A stretch of DNA of 64,000 bases. It comes from Streptacidiphilus albus JL83. GTDB taxonomy: Bacteria > Actinomycetota > Actinomycetes > Streptomycetales > Streptomycetaceae. Shown piece by piece: positions 51,683-61,372 of the stretch (within the stretch, counting starts at the first letter, position 1; each line of letters opens with the position of its first letter). Below the pieces are notes generated by a model. It was not told where the DNA came from. It searched no databases and saw only the letters and a list, made by a program, of their open reading frames with translations. The DNA lies in NCBI RefSeq assembly GCF_000744705.1, contig NZ_JQML01000001.1:9372017-9436016 (forward strand). Direction: 5' to 3'. Made by a program: the position numbers and the translations under genes.

Positions 51683-52612
51683 ATGACCGACCTCGCAGCC
51701 CCTCCGTACGCCGGGCCGAGCGCCCCCCATCTGCTCGACGATGCCACGCCCGGTGCCGTGCGAGCTGCTCTGCGGCGGCACGGTGCGGTCCTGTTGCGCA
51801 GAGCGCACCGGACCGTGACGGATTTCGAAGACCTGGCCGACGCCCTGATGACGCCGTTGATCCACCACTCCGTCGCGGGCCGGGAGCGTGAGCCGGTCAG
51901 CGCGGACGGTGCCACGGCCACCGTCAACAAGGGCTCGCACGCGATCCCGCTGCACCGTGAGCTCTCCTACGCCCCGGGCACACCCGACCTGCTGATGTTC
52001 TACTGCGAGCAGCCACCCCGGGACGGGGGCGCGACCACCCTGTGCGACGGAGCGGCACTGCTGGACCGGCTGCCGACCGAGATCGTGGAGTTCCTGCGGG
52101 CCAACGAACTCGTCTGGACGTGGAGCGCCTCGCCGGAACGCTGGCACTCCACCCTCGGGGTGGACACCCCCGCGGCGGCACAGCAGGTCGTCGCAGCACT
52201 CAACCGCAGGTACGCGGGCCTCGGACACCTGGGAGCCTCGTTCGACGGCGACACGCTGAACGGAACCTACACGACCAGCTTCCTCGTCCGCTCGGGCGAC
52301 CCGGCTCGCGACTCGTTCTGCAACTCACTGCTGACCACCCTCGCGCTCAGCCAGGCGTTTGACTTGCGGATGACCGCCGGCGGAGCCAGCGCCACTCTCG
52401 GTAACGGATCGGCCTTCCCTGCGGCTTACCTGAACGCCATCGCCGCCTGTGCCGACGACGTGACCCACGACGTGGCCTGGCAGCGGGGTGACATCGTGGT
52501 CGCGGACAACACGCGCTACATGCACGGCCGACGTCCCATCGCCGACAGCGAGCGCCGCATCCTCACCCGTATCGGCCACGCCCTCGGCGAGCACGGGCCC
52601 GCCCAGTCCTGA
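51683..52612 (+). CDS. TauD/TfdA-type Fe(II)/2-oxoglutarate dioxygenase
   Basis: The 309-residue oxygenase has HRELSYAPGTPD (the HxD/E metal-binding pair, here His-x-Glu, as in SyrP-like enzymes), NPLR-like core strands and a distal His in DNTRYMHGRRPI followed by Arg in ERRILTRIG for 2-oxoglutarate. It would hydroxylate a small molecule or amino acid residue. It lies 88 bp after the secreted peptide gene in the same direction. Confidence 0.88.
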   Translation: MTDLAAPPYAGPSAPHLLDDATPGAVRAALRRHGAVLLRRAHRTVTDFEDLADALMTPLIHHSVAGREREPVSADGATATVNKGSHAIPLHRELSYAPGTPDLLMFYCEQPPRDGGATTLCDGAALLDRLPTEIVEFLRANELVWTWSASPERWHSTLGVDTPAAAQQVVAALNRRYAGLGHLGASFDGDTLNGTYTTSFLVRSGDPARDSFCNSLLTTLALSQAFDLRMTAGGASATLGNGSAFPAAYLNAIAACADDVTHDVAWQRGDIVVADNTRYMHGRRPIADSERRILTRIGHALGEHGPAQS

Positions 52613-52716
52613 CCGGTACCCACTCCTGGCCATCGGTCGCAACACCCGCGTCCGCGCCGCGGCCGTCCGCCGTGCGGCGTCGAACGCCGCGCGGCCATCG
52701 AAACGAGGAACTTGAC

Positions 52717-53964
52717 ATGAGCACGCCTGTATTGCCAGCTCCCTTCACCGTTGTCTGGATCACTGCGAGTTTTCCGCCCGAGGTAACCGGGGTCTCCTTG
52801 GGAAACCTGGAGCGTGCCCGGTGGTTCGCGGCACAGGAGGGCGTCCGGTTGTGTCTGCTCACTCCGGAACCCGACGCCTCGGAGGAGAGCCCGGCGGCGC
52901 CCGCCGAGGGACTGGAGGTCTTCCCCTACGCCGCGAAGCCGTGGCTGCCCTATCCGGTCCTGCGAGTGCCGCGCCGGGCCGCGCTGGGACAGATCGACGC
53001 CGCACTGGAGAGGATCCGCCCAGACCTGGTCGTGGTCACCGACCCGGAGCGGTCCTTCCTGTTCGCGTCCTGGGGCGCTCCGGGCCGGGCCTACGCCCGT
53101 CGCCACAAGGTGCCCTACATCGCCCAGTACCAGGGCGACTACCTGAACTTCGCCCGCAGCTACCCGGGCTGGCGGCATTTGCGCACTCCGCTGATCCGCC
53201 CCGCGATGCGCTATCTGTACCGGCGGTTCGACGCCGCGCTGTGCGCGACCCAGCACGCCGCCCAGACCCTGCGCGGCATCTCCCGGGTGCCGATCGAGCA
53301 ACTCCCCTTCATCGGGATCGACATCGCGGACTTCGCCGCCGGCCGACGCGACCCGGGCGTGCTCACGCGCCTGGCGCCCGCCCACGACGGCAGGGGCAAG
53401 GCCGTGCTCTTCCTGGGGCGCCTCGCCCGTGAGAAACGCCTCGACCTGGTGATCGCCGCGTTCCTCCGGCTCAGCGCCGAACCGGGGCACGAGGACCTCT
53501 CACTGTTCGTCGCCGGCGACGGCCCCGCCGACGTGGTGGCGGAACTGCGGCGCCTCGCCGAGCAGTCGTCCCGGATCCACTTCCTGGGCTTCGTCCACGG
53601 CAGCGACCGGACGGACCTGTACAGCTCCAGCGACGTGTTCTGCACCGCCTCGCCCTACGAGACGTTCGGGCGCACCGTCGTCGAGGCGATGGCCTCCGGA
53701 ACACCCGTGGTCACCACGGCGGGTGGCGGCATCACCGACCGCCTCCAGGACGGCGGCAACGCGTACCTCTTCACGCCGGACAGCGCCGACGCCCTGCAGG
53801 ACGCGCTGCGCCGGGCGCTGGTCGAGGACTCGGCGGCGCTCCGGTCCCGAGCCGGCGCCGAAGCCGCGCGCTTCACCGTGGAGGACGGCTGCGCCCGCCT
53901 CCTCGACTGCTACCGCGCACTCGCCGGGGCGCCCGCCCGGGCTTCCGCCGCCGTCAGTGCCTGA
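52717..53964 (+). CDS. GT4-family glycosyltransferase
   Basis: The 415-residue GT-B enzyme starts VVWITASFPPEVTGVSLGNL and has the family-4 donor-binding segments AVLFLGRLAREKRLDLVIAA and CTASPYETFGRTVVEAMASG. It would transfer a sugar from an NDP-sugar, often to a lipid or saccharide acceptor at the membrane. GAGGAAC precedes the ATG. With the hydroxylase and esterase downstream it suggests assembly of a glycolipid-like product. Confidence 0.9.
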   Translation: MSTPVLPAPFTVVWITASFPPEVTGVSLGNLERARWFAAQEGVRLCLLTPEPDASEESPAAPAEGLEVFPYAAKPWLPYPVLRVPRRAALGQIDAALERIRPDLVVVTDPERSFLFASWGAPGRAYARRHKVPYIAQYQGDYLNFARSYPGWRHLRTPLIRPAMRYLYRRFDAALCATQHAAQTLRGISRVPIEQLPFIGIDIADFAAGRRDPGVLTRLAPAHDGRGKAVLFLGRLAREKRLDLVIAAFLRLSAEPGHEDLSLFVAGDGPADVVAELRRLAEQSSRIHFLGFVHGSDRTDLYSSSDVFCTASPYETFGRTVVEAMASGTPVVTTAGGGITDRLQDGGNAYLFTPDSADALQDALRRALVEDSAALRSRAGAEAARFTVEDGCARLLDCYRALAGAPARASAAVSA

Positions 53965-54018
53965 AACCTCCGTGGAGGCCGCAACAGTGTTCCCGAACCG
54001 CACGACGAAGGAAGAACC

Positions 54019-54699
54019 ATGACGACCGATCTCATTCACGACAGCACCCGGGACGCCGCGGCTACCGCGGCCCGCGTCAGCCGCGCGGAGTACCGGCGCA
54101 GCTCACCGCCCCTGCTGCGCAGCCGGGCTCTGGACCGGCTGACCCGGACCGGCCTGTGGCTGCCGATCGCCTTCTACCTTCCCGTGTCACTGGCCCTGAT
54201 CCTCCTGGGGGTACGGGTTGTCGGGACACTGCGCGGGGCGGCCCTCGTTCTCGGCGGCTACGTCCTGTGGACCCTGACCGAGTACTGGCTGCACCGGCTG
54301 GTGTTCCATTGGGCGGCCAAGCCCGGGACGGCCATGGCCGCCGTCCACTGGTTCGTCCACGGCGTCCACCACGAGCACCCCGACGACCCGGAACGGGTGA
54401 TGATGCCCCTGGCGGGGTCGATCCCGCCAGCTGCGGCCTTCTGCCTGCTGTTCCGCCTGGCATTCGGCGCGGCGTCGTGGCTGCCCGTCGCGGGCGGATT
54501 CCTCGGTGGATACCTGCTCTACGACGTGGTGCACTATCTGCTGCACCACCACCGGCCCAGGACCACCGTCGGTCGGGAACTGCGACGGCGCCACCTGCTG
54601 CACCACTACCAGGACGGCCGGACCGGCTTCGCGGTGAGCGCCCCCTGGCTCGACCATGTGTTCCGGACCGCGCCCGCGCCCCGCCCGCGCAGGGGCTGA
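54019..54699 (+). CDS. fatty acid hydroxylase/sterol desaturase-family membrane protein
   Basis: The 226-residue membrane di-iron enzyme has the His clusters HRLVFHW, HWFVHGVHHEHPDD, HYLLHHH and RRHLLHHYQDG separated by hydrophobic segments, as in fatty acid 2-hydroxylases. It would hydroxylate an acyl chain or terpenoid. An AAGGAAG site precedes the ATG. The next gene starts two bases after the stop region, so the pair is co-transcribed. Confidence 0.9.
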   Translation: MTTDLIHDSTRDAAATAARVSRAEYRRSSPPLLRSRALDRLTRTGLWLPIAFYLPVSLALILLGVRVVGTLRGAALVLGGYVLWTLTEYWLHRLVFHWAAKPGTAMAAVHWFVHGVHHEHPDDPERVMMPLAGSIPPAAAFCLLFRLAFGAASWLPVAGGFLGGYLLYDVVHYLLHHHRPRTTVGRELRRRHLLHHYQDGRTGFAVSAPWLDHVFRTAPAPRPRRG

Positions 54700-54700
54700 C

Positions 54701-55744
54701 GTGCCACCGACCGTGGCGGCCAGGCTCCAGGCCCGGGCCGTCCGGCAGCTCTCCGCCCTGCCCCGCCCGCTCCGGCGGATGCTGGCCGGCCGGCCGCCCC
54801 GGCAGGCCGGCCGGGGCCTGGCCCTGGACGCCCAGTTGCTGCTGAGGCTCCAGCGACTGTTCGTGACCTCACCCGTCGACGCAGCCCTGAGCACGACCCG
54901 TGCCGCCATGGCCCGCTCGGGCTACGTCCTCGGCGGCCGACCGGTCGGACCGGTACGGACCAGCGAGGTGGTGGTTCCAGGACCGGCGGGCGCGATCGCG
55001 GCCACCCTCTACACCCCGGACTCGGGACCGCAGGCCTCCGCGCTGTTGCTCTACTTCCACGGCGGCGGGTGGGTGGCCGGTTCCCGGGAGAGCCACGACA
55101 GCACCGCGCGGTTCCTCGCCCACCGGTCGGGCGTCCAGGTACTGCTGCCCGAATACCGGTTGGCGCCCGAGCACGTCTTCCCGGCAGCGGTCGACGACGC
55201 CATGGCCGCGTTCGCCTTCGCCCACGCGCAGGCGGGCAGGCTGCGGGCCGATCCCGCCCGCATCGCCGTCGGAGGAGACAGCGCGGGAGGCAATCTGGCT
55301 GCCGTGGTCGCCCAGCTCAGCAGGGGCGGTGCCGAGTCCGCCGCGTACCAGCTGCTGCTCTACCCCAACCTCGACGCGTCCACCGTGCGGCGGTCCCATG
55401 AGGCCTTCGGCGAGGGCTTTGTGGTGACCCGCTCCGAACTGGCCTGGGCCCTCGACCACTACGCCCCCGCCGGGGTCGACCGCGCCGACCCGCGGCTCTC
55501 CCCGCTCCTGGGCGCGGACCTCCGCGGACTACCCCCTGCCTTCATCGCCGTGCCCGGCTTCGACCTGCTGCGTGACGAGGCACTGGAGTACGCCCGGCGG
55601 CTGCGCGAGGCGGGTGTCCCCACCACCGTCAACCTGCAGCCCGACCTCACCCACGGCTATGCGAGCATGCTCGGTCTCGGGCAGCGGTTCCGTGAGGCCA
55701 CCGCCGAGGCCGCAGACGCCCTGCGCGCGGCCCTGGCCCGGTAA
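54701..55744 (+). CDS. alpha/beta hydrolase, HSL family
   Basis: The 347-residue esterase/lipase has YFHGGGWVAGSRESHD, the nucleophile GGDSAGGNLAAVVA, the acid near GFDLLRDEALEY and His in LTHGYASML. GTG is the start, one base after the hydroxylase stop. It could cleave or transfer an acyl group on the product. It is a clear paralogue of the truncated esterase at the left edge, but with an intact HGGG. Confidence 0.9.
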   Translation: MPPTVAARLQARAVRQLSALPRPLRRMLAGRPPRQAGRGLALDAQLLLRLQRLFVTSPVDAALSTTRAAMARSGYVLGGRPVGPVRTSEVVVPGPAGAIAATLYTPDSGPQASALLLYFHGGGWVAGSRESHDSTARFLAHRSGVQVLLPEYRLAPEHVFPAAVDDAMAAFAFAHAQAGRLRADPARIAVGGDSAGGNLAAVVAQLSRGGAESAAYQLLLYPNLDASTVRRSHEAFGEGFVVTRSELAWALDHYAPAGVDRADPRLSPLLGADLRGLPPAFIAVPGFDLLRDEALEYARRLREAGVPTTVNLQPDLTHGYASMLGLGQRFREATAEAADALRAALAR

Positions 55745-55953
55745 GCCCGTGCGCGGCGCTGGATGAACGATTGCGGCAAGCTGCGGCGCTGCACTGAGAA
55801 GAGCGGCAAGGTCGTCGACTTCTACCTCCACCTCGCCGCTGCCCCCCGTCACGCTCCGCATGCCCATCCGACGCGCGACCAGCCAGTGTCACTGGGACGA
55901 CCGCCCCACCACCCGGCGCCTCAAGTGATCCATTTGCCGGTCGGTCCACATGC

Positions 55954-57342
55954 TCATGGCTGTGCAGTCGTCGCGGTGGTGGTGATCAGTTCCTCGATGC
56001 CGAAGAGGAACCGCTCCATCTCCTCCCGGGACAGCAGCGCGCTGTCCGCGGTCATCGACAGCCGTACCGCGTCGCCCGCGCCCAGGGCGTCCACCGCGAA
56101 GCTGACGCCCTGGCGCGGGGGGAACACGATCGGCCAGCTCAGGGTGGTCAGCGACCTGGCCTCGGCGATGCCCGCGGGATCGGCGCGGGCCCCGGGGTCG
56201 AACGCCTCGACCGGTTGCGTGCCCAGCTCGCGCGTGTCGTTGAAGAAGCAGCTGCGGTCGGCGACCGGGCCGTCCCCGGCCTCCAGTTCCGCGATGTCCC
56301 GCTCCAGCAGCAGCCGGTCGTAGTAGGCGTGCCGGTAGGAGGCCAGCGAGACGCTCTGGGTCCGGCGCAGCAGCTCGACGAAGTCCTGGTCGGCGTCCGG
56401 GAGGTGCACCAGCGCCTGGCCGGACAGGGTGCTCACGGCGTGGGCCAGTCCGGGCAGGAAACGGTTGTTGACCACCACCTGCAGGACCGCGTCGGGGCAG
56501 CCGGAGATCCGGGCGGTCATCGTCGCGACCGCCGCCAGCAGCACGGCGGAGGGTCCCACCCGGTGGACGGCGGCGACCCTCGGCAGGGCCAGCGCCAGGG
56601 CGGGGGAGTGCAGCAGCGCGTTGGGGAACGGCAGGGTCCCGGGCTGCCCGCCGGTTCCCTTGTCCCGGAACAGCCGCGGCGGGCCGGCCTTCAGCTTGCG
56701 GAACCAGTACTGGCGCGCGGCGGCGTCCCGGCGCCGCCCGCGCTCCGAGCACTGGAACTCCGCCTCCTCCAGTGGCTGGAGGGAAGGGCGCAGCTCACTG
56801 ATCCGGGCCGGGGGCTCGCCCAGCACCAGTGCGGTGAGATTGGTGGCGACCTGGTGCAGCCCCCAGCCGTCGGCGGCGGTGTGGGCGAGGACCAGGGCGA
56901 TGAACCGGACCTCGCCGCCGGACTCCAGCAGTCCGACCCGGACCGGCCACTCGGCGTCCAGTGCGAACGGCTGCCCGACCAGTTCGGCGAGCAGTGCGGC
57001 GCCCTCCTCGGCGATCTCCGCCGGGTCGTCGCTCACGCACGGACGGAGTACGACCGGCACCCGCCCGTCGGGTTCCACGGTCTGCCGCAGCCGACCCGTC
57101 TCATCCGCGGCGAGGGTGGTGTGCAGCGAGTCGTGCAGCTGGAGCAGTTGCCCGAGTGCGTCCAGGACGGCGGGCACGGGCAGGGCGACGGTGACCGGCG
57201 CGCCCAGCGAGACGTTGTAGCGGGCCGCGTCGTCGCCCAGCGTGCTGACGGTGTCCCAGATCGAGTGCTGGCCCCAGGTGGCGGGGCCGGTGCCGGAGCG
57301 TCCTGACGACAGCTCGATCTCCAGCGTGCGGGTGGTGGTCAA
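55954..57342 (-). CDS. stand-alone NRPS condensation-domain protein
   Basis: The 462-residue protein has the condensation fold with the catalytic motif as LAHTAADGWG: the first His of HHxxxDG is Ala, while the essential second His and Asp-Gly remain. The DFVELLRRTQ and DRSCFFND segments fit the later condensation motifs. No adenylation or carrier domain is attached, so it probably acylates a free acceptor, as PapA-type acyltransferases do. The TTG start follows GGAGAGG. It points toward the esterase gene. Confidence 0.85.
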   Translation of the reverse strand: MTTTRTLEIELSSGRSGTGPATWGQHSIWDTVSTLGDDAARYNVSLGAPVTVALPVPAVLDALGQLLQLHDSLHTTLAADETGRLRQTVEPDGRVPVVLRPCVSDDPAEIAEEGAALLAELVGQPFALDAEWPVRVGLLESGGEVRFIALVLAHTAADGWGLHQVATNLTALVLGEPPARISELRPSLQPLEEAEFQCSERGRRRDAAARQYWFRKLKAGPPRLFRDKGTGGQPGTLPFPNALLHSPALALALPRVAAVHRVGPSAVLLAAVATMTARISGCPDAVLQVVVNNRFLPGLAHAVSTLSGQALVHLPDADQDFVELLRRTQSVSLASYRHAYYDRLLLERDIAELEAGDGPVADRSCFFNDTRELGTQPVEAFDPGARADPAGIAEARSLTTLSWPIVFPPRQGVSFAVDALGAGDAVRLSMTADSALLSREEMERFLFGIEELITTTATTAQP

Positions 57343-57989
57343 GGCGGACCTCTCCGGTGCGGTGGGGATTCCGCTCGGTGCGGGGCGGAATCAGCACCGA
57401 GTGTGGCCTCAGCGGGTGGTTCGCGTCGAGACCGCCCGGACGGGGCGCCCGGCGTTGGCTCAACAGCCGCCCGGCAGCCCGAATCGTCGCTGGTAACCAT
57501 GGCGTGCTCTTGTCCCGGTCTGTGTCTGCCGCACCCATGGTCGCGTGGCCTCCGCAACCGCGGGCACGAATTCCGAAAGACCGCATACCTCTCCCGGCAG
57601 GGGCGCCAGAGCTGACGCAACGTCAGCAGAGGTGCACATGGACTGGACCCGGGGGAATTCCGGGTTCCGCCCGAGGCGTGCGACATGATCGCCCGGGTGC
57701 CCCTCTGCGGCATGGGCGGGATCCGCCCCGGCATGTCGTTCCTGGATCCCGCCGAGAAGCTGTGAGCGTGGGTCGACATCAATGCCATGGCCGTCGCCGC
57801 AGCGGGATCGCGGCTGGTCACTGCCGGGAGAAGGGGTCATCCGAGGCTTTGACGTCCCCTGGCTCCCCATCCCCGTCCTTGACGCTACTGACCCCAACGC
57901 CGACCTCAACAGCGCCGGGTTCGCCCTCACCCTGCGCCTGTCCGCACCAACAGCCGGGGCCCTTTCGGGCCCCGGCCGGCTCCCCCTCA
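57343..57989. other. intergenic region between two minus-strand genes
   Basis: No recognisable gene. A short plus-strand frame around 57612-57764 (ending GMSFLDPAEKL) might be a small protein but lacks support. Confidence 0.5.
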
Positions 57990-58988
57990 TTACGGGGTTC
58001 CCGAGCCGAGTAGAGCGGTCGCGCCGGGCGTCTGCTCGTAGAGCACGCGGTGGGACTTTCGGGTTCGGGTGACCAGCCCGGCGCGATGCAGGATGCCCAG
58101 GTGGTAGGAGACCGTGCTGGCGGCTAGGAAGTGGCGTTCGCCCAGTTCGCCGGTGGTGCGTTCGACCTGCAGGTCTGCGAGGAGACGCGCTCGGGTCATG
58201 CCGAACAGCGCCTGTGTCGTGGGAGCGGCTGAAGGGCCGGTGGCCGCGCTGCGCAGGGCCGGGTAGGTGATGATGGGCGGCCGGGGCACCGGGGCCGGCG
58301 TGCAGTCCATGACCAGGAACAGGTTGGTGGTGATCGCCGACGGCATCAGGGTCAGACCGGAGTCGGCGAGGCGACGGCCCTGGAGTCGCGTCAGCAGTTT
58401 CAGGTGGTCGTCGTCCCAGACGACCCGGGGGTGCAGGTCGGCCAGCATGCCTGACAGTCCGTGCCGGGCGATGGCTCGGGCCCGGTGACCGATGTCGCTC
58501 TCCAGGCGAGCGCGCAGGGTTGCCCAGTGCGGGGCGATGGCCTGTTGCCACACCTGGTCGAGTTCGTCGGCCAATCGCTGTGCGAGCGCCTGCTCGCCCT
58601 GCTGCAACACGTCCTTGAGCACCCTCGGAATGCGGCGGCCGGACAGGTTGTCCTCGGGGTTGCCCAGGGCCATGATCTCTATCTCCCAGCGCAGACGCCC
58701 GGCGTCGACGTTGGCGATGGCGTGCAAATCCTCATGGAGCGTCGGTTCCGGAACGTACGGCTGCGGAGTGATGAAGTCCGGTACGTAGTCCCACGAACCA
58801 CTGAACAGGGAAGTCAGAACAGCGAGTTTCCGCTCGCGGAGCGCCTTCTGGATCATGGATTGCCAACCTCCGCCGCATGGTTGTGCATCCGCACGCATCA
58901 GGTGCAGAGCATCAACCGTGACGCTCGCCGGTGAGATAGCGAACCTCGTGTCGGCCAGAACCCCAATGTGCATGTCGATCCGCAGCAC
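57990..58988 (-). CDS. winged-helix (ArsR-like) regulator with N-terminal effector domain
   Basis: The 332-residue protein has an uncharacterised N-terminal region (~1-240) and a C-terminal ArsR-type winged helix (residues ~255-325: TRARLLADLQVERTTGELGE, STVSYHLGILHRAGLVTRTR). Such proteins are common as one-component regulators in actinomycetes. Start is GTG 58988; an ATG at 58973 is possible. It is divergent from a secreted-protein gene with a perfect palindrome in between. Confidence 0.85.
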   Translation of the reverse strand: MLRIDMHIGVLADTRFAISPASVTVDALHLMRADAQPCGGGWQSMIQKALRERKLAVLTSLFSGSWDYVPDFITPQPYVPEPTLHEDLHAIANVDAGRLRWEIEIMALGNPEDNLSGRRIPRVLKDVLQQGEQALAQRLADELDQVWQQAIAPHWATLRARLESDIGHRARAIARHGLSGMLADLHPRVVWDDDHLKLLTRLQGRRLADSGLTLMPSAITTNLFLVMDCTPAPVPRPPIITYPALRSAATGPSAAPTTQALFGMTRARLLADLQVERTTGELGERHFLAASTVSYHLGILHRAGLVTRTRKSHRVLYEQTPGATALLGSGTP

Positions 58989-59093
58989 ACCAACCCCCGC
59001 TCAGTGGCGCCACTTGACGGGCTACCCCCGTCCCTGGGGCCTCATCGAAGCATTCGGACCCTTACATGTCAGCTGATTCCAACCTTCGAACCT

Positions 59094-59110
59094 GGTCGAA
59101 TGATTCGACC
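59094..59110. promoter_or_regulatory. perfect palindromic operator
   Basis: GGTCGAAT-g-ATTCGACC lies in the divergent gap. Directly repeated CAGCTG-TTCC elements flank it (about 59070 and 59121). A likely binding site for the neighbouring winged-helix regulator. Confidence 0.55.
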
Positions 59111-59226
59111 GTGGACATTCCAGCTGGTTCCATGGAGCCGCACCGATCGCACCCGCACCAAGCGCGGGCCGGAATTCGCCGAGCCACCGCGCATCCATCA
59201 GCGGCAACGAGACAGGGGCACAACTC

Positions 59227-59679
59227 ATGTTGAAGATCAGGACTGTGTTGACGGGGGCCACCGTGGCCGGACTTCTCACCGCGGGACTCGCCCTGGGGGC
59301 ACCCGCGGCGGAGGCGAGCGGCCCGGGCAACTGCGTTTCGGGCGACGGAGCCACCGGCACCGGCGGTGACAGCTGCCTGTTCTACCACCAGGGCTTCGTG
59401 GGCGGGTACTTCGGCAGCCCCTACTCGATCAACTACCAGGGCAACAGCTTCGGCGGCTGCAACAACAACAGCTGTGACGGTGACGGCGACGCGGTCCGCA
59501 ACGACGCGGCGTCGGTCGCGAACTTCGACACCGCCTGCACCGTGACCGTCTGGGTCTACCCGCTCGGGACCGGCGGCAACATCGGTCAGTCGTTCGGCCC
59601 GTGGGGATCCGGCAACCTGAACACGAGCCTCCGCAACAACGATGCCTCGCAGACCTGGAGCGGCCCCAGCGGCTGCTAG
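59227..59679 (+). CDS. secreted Gly/Asn-rich protein (peptidase-inhibitor-like)
   Basis: The 150-residue protein has a signal peptide (VLTGATVAGLLTAGLALGAP) and a mature part rich in Gly, Asn and Ser with six Cys (GNCVSGDG, DSCLFYHQG, GGCNNNSCDG). The Cys spacing with NYQGNSFGG recalls the I36-type inhibitor-like proteins of Streptomyces, but this is not certain. It is divergent from the winged-helix regulator. Function unknown. Confidence 0.7.
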   Translation: MLKIRTVLTGATVAGLLTAGLALGAPAAEASGPGNCVSGDGATGTGGDSCLFYHQGFVGGYFGSPYSINYQGNSFGGCNNNSCDGDGDAVRNDAASVANFDTACTVTVWVYPLGTGGNIGQSFGPWGSGNLNTSLRNNDASQTWSGPSGC

Positions 59680-59726
59680 TGGGCAACACCGAGACGTGGC
59701 ACCCAATCGGGAAGGGCCGGCCGTCC

Positions 59727-60712
59727 ATGCTGAATGAAGCCATGAAGAGAAGTCGGGTCGGTGCCGCCTCGGTTGCGGGCGGTCTACTGGTCGCGGGCCT
59801 GCTGCTGGCAGGCTGCGCGGGCGGCGGATCCGCCCACCTCGCCGGGGCCCCGTGTCCACGGGGTCCCCGGTCACCACGGTTCCGGTGCCGACGGGACCGA
59901 ACCAACTCAGTGCGCTGCCGATCACGCACTATGAGCTCACCGCCGCGCAGCAGGCCGTGCTCACCAACGCCGAGGCGGCCCTGGTGCACTCCTGCATGGA
60001 GCAGCTCGGCCTTGACTACACGCTTCCAGTGGCCGCTCCGAGCAGTGGAACTGATGACCTGTCAGGTGATCTGCCGGACAACGATCCCGCCCTCGCGGCC
60101 ACCCAGGGATACCGCGACAGGAGCGTGGCCGCCGCGCAGATCGCCTACGAGCAGCGGTCCAAGGCCGCCGCGCCCGTCAGTCCTCGGATCACCACGGCGC
60201 TGCTCGGGGCGAGCACGCCGTGGAACTCCGCCACCCCGGACGGCGGCTGCCTGGGGCAGGCCCGACGCACGATTGCCGGCGCGAAGGCCGCCGACCCCGA
60301 CGTGGACTTCGACACCCCCCAACTGGTCACCAATATCCAGCTGAACAGCTACTTCGCGGCGTTGGCGGACGGGCGGGTCAAGGACGTCTTCGGTGCATGG
60401 TCGGCCTGCATGAAGGCACGGGGGTTCGACTACCCGAGCCCGGTGGCCGCCGTGGACGATCCGCGCTGGAAGGCGCTGCAGCCGGCGACCGCGCTGGAGA
60501 TCAGGACCGCCACCGCCGACGTGTCGTGCAAGTACCAGCACAACGTCGACGGAGTCTTCCACGCCGTACAGGTGGCCGACGAGAACACGGCGATCGATGC
60601 CAACCTCGGCGCACTCCAGCAGATCAGGGCAGGTCTGGACAGCGCGCTCGCCACCGCCACGCGGATCGAAGGCCAGCCGGCCCCCGGGCCGTCCGGTGGC
60701 GGTGCCGGGTGA
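59727..60712 (+). pseudogene. lipoprotein of unknown function, split by a frameshift
   Basis: A lipoprotein signal (SVAGGLLVAGLLLAGCAGGG) is encoded from 59727 in one frame. The body (from about 59852) is in another: VPVPTGPNQLSALPITHYEL, AALVHSCMEQLGLDYTLPVA to KAADPDVDFDTPQLVTNIQL. The two join in the run gccggggccccgtgtccac (about 59843-59862), where a one-base change would fuse them into a normal 328-residue lipoprotein. It may be a real mutation, a sequencing error, or expressed from an internal start without export. Confidence 0.65.
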
Positions 60713-61120
60713 CTGCCGCTCCGGGACGGGTCTCGGCGGTTCGCGCAGGTCGTGGCGGACGGTGGTGGCAGGGCCTTCCGGGCGCTCGGCCGAGGTGGGC
60801 CCTGCCGTCAGTGGTGAGCGGACCTTCGCGTCGGGGGAGTGGCCGTGGCCCGGCTCCGGCCGACCTCGGTGCCGCGCCGGTGATCCCGCTGATGCGGTGG
60901 CTGGTCGGCGGGACCGTGCAAAGGCAGGAGCGCGCGGTGCACGCCCTGTGGTCCGTCGCTCGATCCTCCCCGGCCGTGAGCTCGGCAGAGCGGATCTATC
61001 CAGCTCGGCGGGTTCACCCCGGTGAGGCTGGGCCGTGGGCGGGCGCTCCGGGAGTGTCCAATTAACGGCGCTGCCCCGTAATCGGTGGTGACAGGGTGTC
61101 ATCCTGGGTCATGATGAAGC
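60713..61120. other. intergenic region with IS end
   Basis: No gene recognised. The segment from about 61040 (gtgtccaattaacgg...) probably contains the left end of the ISL3-type element. Confidence 0.5.
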
Positions 61121-61372
61121 GTGCTTGAGCTCAAGGCCCTTGTGGACACGGTGTTTTCAGGGTTGTCGGCGCTGGTCGTCGAGGACGTGGTGGACGACGG
61201 CGAGGCCATCCGGGTGGTGGCACGGACCCCCGACGGCGCTGTGCCCTGTCCGGTGTGCGAAACACCGACCGGGCGGGTCCACGGCTTCCACAGTCGGACC
61301 GTGTCCGATGTGGCGGTGGACGGCCGGCAGGGGGTGGTGAAGGTCAGGTTGCGTCGCCTGGTGTGCCCGGTC
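61121..61372 (+). mobile_element. ISL3-family transposase N-terminal fragment
   Basis: The first 84 residues read as an ISL3 zinc-finger N-terminus: VVARTPDGAVPCPVCETPTG, RVHGFHSRTVSDVAVDGRQG, VVKVRLRRLVCPV. After CPV the sequence changes abruptly to the antisense of an amine oxidase gene. The remaining 300 or more residues with the catalytic domain are absent. The breakpoint lies near 61370. Confidence 0.8.

Noticed and set aside
57612-57764. Short plus-strand frame ending GMSFLDPAEKL as a gene
   Set aside because: Coding bias is acceptable at its end only, with no clear start or ribosome site and no family recognised.
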